Of a DNA stretch of 55,690 bases, positions 49,872 through 55,690 are shown one piece after another. The position numbers were made by a program, and so were the translations under genes. Each line of letters opens with the position of its first letter. The first letter of the stretch is position 1. Source of the DNA: Halomonas sp. (lineage in GTDB: Bacteria > Pseudomonadota > Gammaproteobacteria > Pseudomonadales > Halomonadaceae); assembly GCF_029263665.1 (NCBI RefSeq), contig NZ_JAJUFQ010000028.1:1-55690 (forward strand). Direction: 5' to 3'. Below the pieces are notes generated by a model that worked only from the letters and a program-made list of their open reading frames with translations, ran no database searches and was not told the origin of the DNA.

Positions 49872-49888
49872 CATCCCGTTGCGGGATG
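49872..49888 (-). terminator. Short hairpin with T tract in the SSS transporter leader
   Basis: On the minus strand CATCCCG-CAA-CGGGATG is followed at once by TTTT. It is a compact intrinsic-terminator shape positioned about 355 bp upstream of the transporter start, in the direction of transcription. It could end an upstream transcript early or act as an attenuator. Confidence 0.4.
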
Positions 49889-50409
49889 ATGCCGGGTCCA
49901 TGTGGTGCAGCGATACGACCCGAGGCAGGTACCCTAATATGTTGCAGGCTAGATGTCCAATTGGCACCCATCGCTCCAATTTCTCCAGCCAATATCCAGA
50001 GAGCGGTGCAACGGTCATCAAGGCGCTCTACTCCTCCAAAGTCCCCGAGCGCCTAACTTTTCCTTTACATATTTATATTCAATGGCAAACGATCTTCTCT
50101 ATTTCATCATGCCCAGACATTGATATGAAATATTACCGATAGTGCTTCTGAAAAACAGGAAGGCATCCAGAAAAAAACACGATTAATCCGCCAAGTCTTT
50201 CTTGCGCATATTGGCTTCCATATATTTTCCGTTTCAAACAGTATTTAACATTTTGCTTATTAATATAATGGACTCAAGGACATGCAAGACGTCCATCAGG
50301 CATATGAAGCTACCCAGGTGATGCACCACCATTTCTGATCTTCCTGCCTTTCACAACACCGTGGTTTACGGCACCATTTCCCCCAGCACAGCAACCTCAA
50401 GGAAGGCGC

Positions 50410-53400
50410 ATGGCGCACTCAACTGCCCTCACACCAGGATTCATGGTGATCCACGGTAACCATCTGGAAGCACTGCGCGACCTGGCGGTGAACTGGATGC
50501 GCCAGCATCCGCTGGGACCGCTGGAAAACGAGGTGCTGCTGGTGCAGAGCAATGGCATCAGCCAATGGCTCAAGCTGGCCCTGGCGGCCAACCCGGAAGA
50601 TGGTGGCTGCGGTATCGCAGCGGCACTGGATGTCACTCTCCCTGCGCGCTTCCTGTGGCAGGCCTATCGCACCGTACTGACACACCTTGATGGCCCCGAT
50701 TCGGTACCTCCGACGTCACCTTTCGACAAGTCACGCCTGACCTGGCGGCTGATGCGTCTGTTGCCCAGCCTGCTGGACGATCCAGGCACTGCTGAAGCGT
50801 TCACGCCATTGCAGCGCTTTCTCGATGCCGACGATGACCAGCGCAAGCGCCACCAGTTGGCCGAGCGCCTGGCGGACCTGTTCGACCAGTATCAGGTCTA
50901 CCGTGGAGACTGGCTGGAAGCCTGGGCCAATGGCGAGGATGTCCTGATCGATGCTCGCGGCCAGTCCCGCCCACTGCCGGAAGACCAACTCTGGCAGGCG
51001 GTGCTGTGGCGGGTGCTGCGTGCCGATATCGGCGAAGCCGGCATTGCCTCCAGCCGTGCTGGCGTCCACCAGCGTTTTGTCACCGCCTGCCAGTCCCTGG
51101 ATGCCTCGGCGCGACCAGCAGGGCTGCCACGTCGAATCATGGTCTTTGGTATCTCGTCGTTGCCCAGCCAGACCCTGGAGGCCCTGGCCGCCCTGTCGCG
51201 GATGTGCCAGGTCGTGCTGTGCGTGCATAACCCTTGTGAGTTCTATTGGGCCGATATCATCGAACATCGCGACCTGCTGCGAGCTGCCCGACGTCGCCAG
51301 CAGCAGCGCCCCGGCATGCCCCTGGATCTCGACGACAGCCAGATGCACCTTCACGCCCATCCCTTGCTCGCCGCCTGGGGCAAGCAGGGCCGTGATTACC
51401 TGCGCCTGCTCGATGAGTTCGATGAACACCAGCAATATGCCAAGCTGTTCGAAAACGATGCACTACGCATCGATCTGTTTGAACCACATGCCCTGCCCGA
51501 TGGCCGCCAGCAACTGTTGCATCAGTTGCAGGATGATATTCGCGCCCTGCGTCCTATGAGCGAGACGCAGGCGCTGTGGCCTTCTGTCGACAAGAACGAC
51601 ACCTCTCTGACCTTCCATGTGGCGCACAGCCCATTACGCGAGGTGGAATTGCTCCACGATCAGTTGCTCGCCGCTTTCAGTGCCGATGCAACCCTCAGGC
51701 CACGCGACGTGCTGGTGATGGTACCGGAGGTGGATGCCTATGCTGCGGCAGTGACATCCGTGTTCGGGCGTCTGGAAAGCGACGACCCACGCTACATTCC
51801 CTTTACCCTCTCCGACCAGGCCAGCCGCCATCGCCAGCCACTGGCTATCGCCGTGGAAACCCTGACCCGGCTGCCAGAGCTGCGTCTGTCGGTATCGAAC
51901 CTGCTCGACCTGCTCGAAGTGCCCGCCGTGCGAGAACGCTTTGCCATCCGCGAGGACGATCTCCCGGTGCTGGAACGCTGGATTGCGGGTAGCGGTATTC
52001 GCTGGGGACTGGATGCCGAGCAGCGCCAGAGCCTCGACTTGCCAGGGGGGTTGAGCCAGAACACCTGGACCTTTGGCCTCCGCCGCCTGCTGCTGGGCTA
52101 TGCCGTGGGAGAAGGGGCAGCAGATGAACCGACACCAGCGCCAGGCCAGGATACGGCCTGGCACGATATCGCACCCTACGGTGACATCGGCGGACTGGAA
52201 GCCGCCTTGGCTGGCCCGTTGGTGCGTCTGATCGACACCCTCGAACATCATTGGCATGCGCTTTCCACACCGACGGATGTGGGCAACTGGTGCATCCGGC
52301 TGCGCGCGCTGCTCGACGATTGCCTCAGTCCGGTGGACGACAACGACAGCAATCTGCTCAGCCGCCTCGACCTGGCCTTGGAAACCTGGCATGAATCGGC
52401 CATCGAAGCGGCCTTCGATGGCGAGATTCCCCTGGCGGTGGTGCGCGAGCAATGGCTGACCACCCTCGACGACGGCGGTCTGTCCCAGCGCTTCCTGGCC
52501 GGTGCCGTCAATGTCGCGACCCTGATGCCCATGCGCGCCATTCCATTTCGTCATGTATGGTTGCTAGGCATGAACGATGGTGACTATCCGCGTACCCAGG
52601 TTCCCCAGGACTTCGATCTGATGGGCCAGGACTATCGGCCCGGGGATCGTTCGCGTCGGGAGGATGATCGCTACCTGTTTCTCGAAGCCTTGCTCTCGGC
52701 CCGCGAGCGCCTGTCCATCAGTTGGGTAGGACGCAGCATTCATGACAATAGTGAATGCCCGCCATCCGTACTGGTCAGTCAGCTGCGCGATCACCTGGCC
52801 CGCGGCTGGAAACTGGACGAAACCGATGAAAATGGTGGAACGGCCCTGCTGGAGCACTTGACCACCGAGCACCCACTGACGCCTTTCAGCCCCCACTACT
52901 TCATGGGCCAGCCACACCTGTTCAGCTATGCTCACGAGTGGCGTCAGGTGCATGATCGTGACACCCTCACCGATCAGATCATTGCTCCCCTGCCAGCCTG
53001 GGAGGCCAACGCCCCTCTGACACTGGCTCGCCTGTCCCGGCTGCTGGACGATCCCGTCGCCACCTTCTTCAATCAGCGGCTTGGCGTGCGTCTGGCCTTG
53101 CCGGAGTCCGGCCGGCTCGACCAGGAACCCTTTGCCTTGAATGGCCTGGACAGATGGCAGTTGCAAGACACGCTGATCCAGGCCCAGCGCAGGGCCGTCG
53201 ACAGTACTGAAGGCGGTGAAGACGACAGGCACCAGGCACGTCAGGATGCCTTGTACAGCACGCTGGACCGGCTAGCCCGGGAAGGACATCTCGCCATGGG
53301 GGGCTTTGCCGAACGCATGCGCCAGCACCTGGTCGAGCCCATGGATGAATTGTTCGAACTATATGCCCGAACCTGCCAACGCTGGCCCCATGCCCATCAG

Positions 53401-54033
53401 ACCGCCACCCCGTTTTCTCTGACACTTGGCGGCCTGGAAATCGAGGATGTCATCGATGAACTGCGCCAAGACGCTGATGGCCAGCGCTGTCGAGTGGTAT
53501 TGCTGACATCCAGCCTGATTCGCAATAACCGTTACCACTGGAAGCATTGGGTCCGTCCCTGGGTGGTGCATCTCGTGGCTCAGATCTGTCTCGGCCCGAC
53601 AACCACCCGCCTGCTGTCCCGTGTGGGAGATGGCCACCTGCCCCCACTGACCGCCGATGAGGCGCAGTCCTGGCTCGGCAACATTGCCACTGTCTGGCAT
53701 CAAGCCATGTGTTGCCCACTGCCCTTGGCCAGAGATTCGGCCTTCGCCTGGCTGCGCAAAGGCGGAACTCCTGCCGCCATGGCACGCATTCTCGAGGGGC
53801 AGTCTGAAAAAGCGGATGAAGCGGCCCTGGATGATGCCTGGAAAGTCCTGGCAGGCAATGAATTCCAGCCTGGGGAGTTCCCGCGTAACACTTACCTGAC
53901 CCGTGTCTGGGCCGGACCAGAAGCCCTGATCAATGAGCATGGCAATGAATTTGCCGCCCTCGCCGAATCGCTGTATGGACCGCTCAGCCGTCTTGCAAGG
54001 TCCGGGGAACCTGACAATGGAGGCAACCAATGA
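50410..54033 (+). CDS. recC: RecBCD enzyme subunit RecC
   Basis: The 1207-residue gamma subunit of exonuclease V. It has no nuclease or helicase motors of its own but recognises Chi in the RecBCD complex during double-strand-break repair. Family blocks include 'LLVQSNGISQWLKLALA', 'RVFGIS'-type 'RIMVFGISSLPSQTLEALAA', 'RAIPFRHVWLLGMNDGDYPR' and 'RSRREDDRYLFLEALLSARE', near-invariant in RecC. Length is close to E. coli RecC (1122). GGAAGG precedes the ATG. The stop overlaps the recB start (ATGA at 54030-54033). The AT-rich region upstream is its likely promoter. Confidence 0.95.
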   Translation: MAHSTALTPGFMVIHGNHLEALRDLAVNWMRQHPLGPLENEVLLVQSNGISQWLKLALAANPEDGGCGIAAALDVTLPARFLWQAYRTVLTHLDGPDSVPPTSPFDKSRLTWRLMRLLPSLLDDPGTAEAFTPLQRFLDADDDQRKRHQLAERLADLFDQYQVYRGDWLEAWANGEDVLIDARGQSRPLPEDQLWQAVLWRVLRADIGEAGIASSRAGVHQRFVTACQSLDASARPAGLPRRIMVFGISSLPSQTLEALAALSRMCQVVLCVHNPCEFYWADIIEHRDLLRAARRRQQQRPGMPLDLDDSQMHLHAHPLLAAWGKQGRDYLRLLDEFDEHQQYAKLFENDALRIDLFEPHALPDGRQQLLHQLQDDIRALRPMSETQALWPSVDKNDTSLTFHVAHSPLREVELLHDQLLAAFSADATLRPRDVLVMVPEVDAYAAAVTSVFGRLESDDPRYIPFTLSDQASRHRQPLAIAVETLTRLPELRLSVSNLLDLLEVPAVRERFAIREDDLPVLERWIAGSGIRWGLDAEQRQSLDLPGGLSQNTWTFGLRRLLLGYAVGEGAADEPTPAPGQDTAWHDIAPYGDIGGLEAALAGPLVRLIDTLEHHWHALSTPTDVGNWCIRLRALLDDCLSPVDDNDSNLLSRLDLALETWHESAIEAAFDGEIPLAVVREQWLTTLDDGGLSQRFLAGAVNVATLMPMRAIPFRHVWLLGMNDGDYPRTQVPQDFDLMGQDYRPGDRSRREDDRYLFLEALLSARERLSISWVGRSIHDNSECPPSVLVSQLRDHLARGWKLDETDENGGTALLEHLTTEHPLTPFSPHYFMGQPHLFSYAHEWRQVHDRDTLTDQIIAPLPAWEANAPLTLARLSRLLDDPVATFFNQRLGVRLALPESGRLDQEPFALNGLDRWQLQDTLIQAQRRAVDSTEGGEDDRHQARQDALYSTLDRLAREGHLAMGGFAERMRQHLVEPMDELFELYARTCQRWPHAHQTATPFSLTLGGLEIEDVIDELRQDADGQRCRVVLLTSSLIRNNRYHWKHWVRPWVVHLVAQICLGPTTTRLLSRVGDGHLPPLTADEAQSWLGNIATVWHQAMCCPLPLARDSAFAWLRKGGTPAAMARILEGQSEKADEAALDDAWKVLAGNEFQPGEFPRNTYLTRVWAGPEALINEHGNEFAALAESLYGPLSRLARSGEPDNGGNQ

Positions 54034-55690
54034 CCACCAGCATCATGCTTGATCCGGTCACACTGCCTCTCGACGGCAACCGGCTGATAGAGGCCAGCGC
54101 CGGGACCGGCAAGACCTTTACCATCGCCCTGCTGTATGTGCGCCTGGTCCTCGGCCCCAGGCCCTGCCCGGCCGATGGCGAACCAGATACTGCGGCCTTT
54201 CCACGTCCACTGACACCGCCTGAAATTCTGGTAGTAACGTTCACCAATGCCGCCACACTGGAGCTGCGGGACCGCATCCGTGCTCGCCTGGTGGAAGCGG
54301 CAGAGCTGTTTCAACAGCCCGTTCAACGGCAAGCTCAACAACAACCGTCACAGACCTCACCATCAGCAGAGCCGGCATGTAACGAAAGCGACGAAAGTAA
54401 CGAAAGCGACGACAACGCCAGCGACCCACTGGTGCGTCTGCGCAACCAGTGGCCAAAGGAGCACTGGCCCGCCTGCGGCCGGCGCCTGCAACTGGCCGCG
54501 GAATGGATGGACGAAGCGGCCATCTCGACGATCCACTCCTGGTGCCACCGCATGCTCAGCGAGCATGCCTTCGACAGCGGCAGCCTGTTCTCGCTGTCCC
54601 TGGAAACCGATCAGAGCGAGCTGGAGCTGGACGTCGCCCGTGACTACTGGCGCACCTTCCTCTACGCATTGCCCAGCGAATATCTCGATCAGCTCACGAG
54701 TCATTGGGAAACACCGGAAGCCCTGCACAAGGCTCTCGGGAGACTGCTGCCCCATGCCGAAAGCCTGGACGAAGCACCCGTTCCTCTGGAAACCTTCGAG
54801 CATGTCAGTGCCGAAACCGAGCACTGCCTGGCCGCACTCAAGGCACCCTGGCCTGCCTGGCTGGATGAGCTGGAGGCCGTACTTGAAGATGCTGCTTCGC
54901 GCAAAGCCTTCAATGGCCAGAAGCTCAACTCCCGGAGTCGCGCCAACTGGCTCGCCGCCCTGCGCCAGTGGGTGGAGGATCCAGGCCAGAAGCAACCCGC
55001 GTTGAGCAAGGCTGCCTGGGAGCGCCTCACCCCACAGGGCATGGCCGATATCTGGAAAGAAGGCTCACCGCCGGACCTGCCCGCCCTGAATGCCTTGGCC
55101 GAGTTGCCTGCACGCTTGAGCGAGTTGCCCGACGCCTACCCGGCACTGGTCAGTCACGCGGTGCGCTGGATGGCGGAGCGTCGCCATCAGGCCCAGGCCC
55201 GCCGAGCAGAAATTGGTCCCGATGACCTGCTGATTCATCTGGATCGTGCACTTTGTGCAAGTGGTTCAACGCAAGCTGATGTTCAGAGCAAACGCTTGGC
55301 CGAGCGTATCCGGCGTCAGTTTCCCGTGGCCATGGTCGATGAATTCCAGGACACCGACCCGGTGCAGTATCGTCTGTTTGATCGCGTCTATCGGCTCAGT
55401 GGCCATGACAGCCCCGATGCAGAAACCGAGCCGAGCGCCGTCTTGCTGATTGGCGACCCCAAGCAGGCCATCTACGCTTTCCGTGGCGCCGATATCCATA
55501 CCTACCTGGAGGCCCGCCGCGCCACTCAGGGGCGTCATGCCACACTGGGCAGGAACTTCCGTTCTACTCAGGCCATGGTCAGCGCTGTCAACCACTGTTT
55601 CGCACAGGCCGAAAACTATTCCCGTGGTGCATTCCTGTTCCGGCAAGGCAGCGATAACCCCTTGCCCTTCGTACCCGTGGCCGCCCATGG
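54030..55690 (+). CDS. recB: RecBCD enzyme subunit RecB (5' part, cut by window edge)
   Basis: About 553 codons of the beta subunit are present and the frame is open at the right edge. Walker A is 'IEASAGTGKTFTIALLYVRL' near residues 20-39, followed by 'VVTFTNAATLELRDRIRARL' (motif Ia), 'ISTIHSWCHRML', the Walker B 'AMVDEFQDTDPVQYRLFDRV' and 'LLIGDPKQAIYAFRGADIHT'. These are superfamily 1A helicase motifs in RecB arrangement. A Gln-rich then Asn/Glu/Ser/Asp-rich stretch (about residues 95-132, including 'NESDESNESDDNAS') interrupts the usual spacing after motif Ia and is low complexity. The C-terminal helicase half and nuclease domain lie beyond the window. recD may follow. Confidence 0.95.
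   Translation, partial: MTTSIMLDPVTLPLDGNRLIEASAGTGKTFTIALLYVRLVLGPRPCPADGEPDTAAFPRPLTPPEILVVTFTNAATLELRDRIRARLVEAAELFQQPVQRQAQQQPSQTSPSAEPACNESDESNESDDNASDPLVRLRNQWPKEHWPACGRRLQLAAEWMDEAAISTIHSWCHRMLSEHAFDSGSLFSLSLETDQSELELDVARDYWRTFLYALPSEYLDQLTSHWETPEALHKALGRLLPHAESLDEAPVPLETFEHVSAETEHCLAALKAPWPAWLDELEAVLEDAASRKAFNGQKLNSRSRANWLAALRQWVEDPGQKQPALSKAAWERLTPQGMADIWKEGSPPDLPALNALAELPARLSELPDAYPALVSHAVRWMAERRHQAQARRAEIGPDDLLIHLDRALCASGSTQADVQSKRLAERIRRQFPVAMVDEFQDTDPVQYRLFDRVYRLSGHDSPDAETEPSAVLLIGDPKQAIYAFRGADIHTYLEARRATQGRHATLGRNFRSTQAMVSAVNHCFAQAENYSRGAFLFRQGSDNPLPFVPVAAH

Larger units (their letters stand above)
49517..50409. other. 893-bp gene-free region between the SSS transporter and recC
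   Basis: No convincing gene is present. The first 500 bp, as leader of the minus-strand transporter, contain a 20-codon candidate leader peptide (49725-49787) and a stem CATCCCG-loop-CGGGATG at 49872-49888 that is followed by TTTT on the minus strand. From about 50040 to 50290 the sequence is strongly AT-rich and probably holds promoters. At 50309-50318 a 10-bp word equals the CC PAM plus first eight bases of the CRISPR spacer. The recC ribosome site GGAAGG is at its end. Confidence 0.5.

Noticed and set aside
49961..49980. TGGCAC as a sigma-54 -24 element
   Set aside because: The spacing to a GC dinucleotide does not give the TTGC -12 element.
1..55690. tRNA, rRNA, cas genes, prophage or complete insertion sequence
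   Set aside because: Looked for on both strands by motif and gene content; none could be supported.

Overview
The window looks like a chromosomal segment of a moderately GC-rich gammaproteobacterium, most likely a Halomonas-type halophile (inferred from gene content, protein style and gene order; no 16S or other marker is present). Almost all of the sequence is protein coding. No tRNA, rRNA, prophage or complete insertion sequence was recognised.

Layout. 1-2100: a cysteine hydrolase cut by the left edge, a 23-bp tandem repeat, the tRNA thiolase ttcA, and a 279-bp MITE-like element with 4-bp target duplications. 2100-11360: a two-subunit sodium:solute symporter (DUF4212 small subunit plus SSS large subunit) followed by a cNMP/CBS/DUF294 signalling protein, a DEDDh exonuclease and a tiny membrane protein on the minus strand. 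Divergent from them is a very large SSS-PAS-histidine-kinase-receiver protein of the CrbS type, which suggests an acetate-type uptake and sensing module. 11375-12925: SelO AMPylase. 12974-20040: malonate utilisation (GntR regulator, TRAP transporter, malonyl-CoA decarboxylase, malonyl-CoA synthetase). 20268-22218: Ada-AlkA fusion and Ogt, for alkylation repair. 22237-23440: a higBA toxin-antitoxin pair with a perfect 34-bp operator palindrome, and directly upstream of it a solitary one-spacer type I-F CRISPR array with a leader and an IHF-consensus site, with no cas genes in view. 23439-25628: OsmC-YcaO fusion. 25887-39091: inositol catabolism (rpiR-iolG-iolB on minus; sugar ABC transporter, Hyi-like isomerase, iolC-DUF2090, iolD, iolE and a second Gfo/Idh dehydrogenase on plus), with GGAA-N6-TTCC operators in the divergent gap. 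39400-44164: a DapA-family lyase/aldolase, a tripartite tricarboxylate transporter and a GntR regulator, an uptake-catabolism operon of unknown substrate. 44201-45623: an ECF41 sigma factor with its carboxymuconolactone-decarboxylase partner and an exact ECF41 promoter. 45886-47475: ABC-F protein YbiT. 47629-49516: an SSS transporter with a 42-residue small companion. 50410-end: recC and the 5' part of recB.

The overall picture is a nutrient-scavenging stretch (acetate-like acids, malonate, inositols, an unknown sugar acid) in which each transporter sits with its own catabolic genes and regulator. The most unusual signals lie between genes: the orphan mini-CRISPR reading towards a toxin-antitoxin operon, and a dispersed family of IS5-like terminal repeats (GGAAACGCTGMATAAAT) that appears as one structured MITE, one 43-bp palindrome and two half copies. 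All identifications rest on reading motifs and recalled family knowledge; no database search was run.
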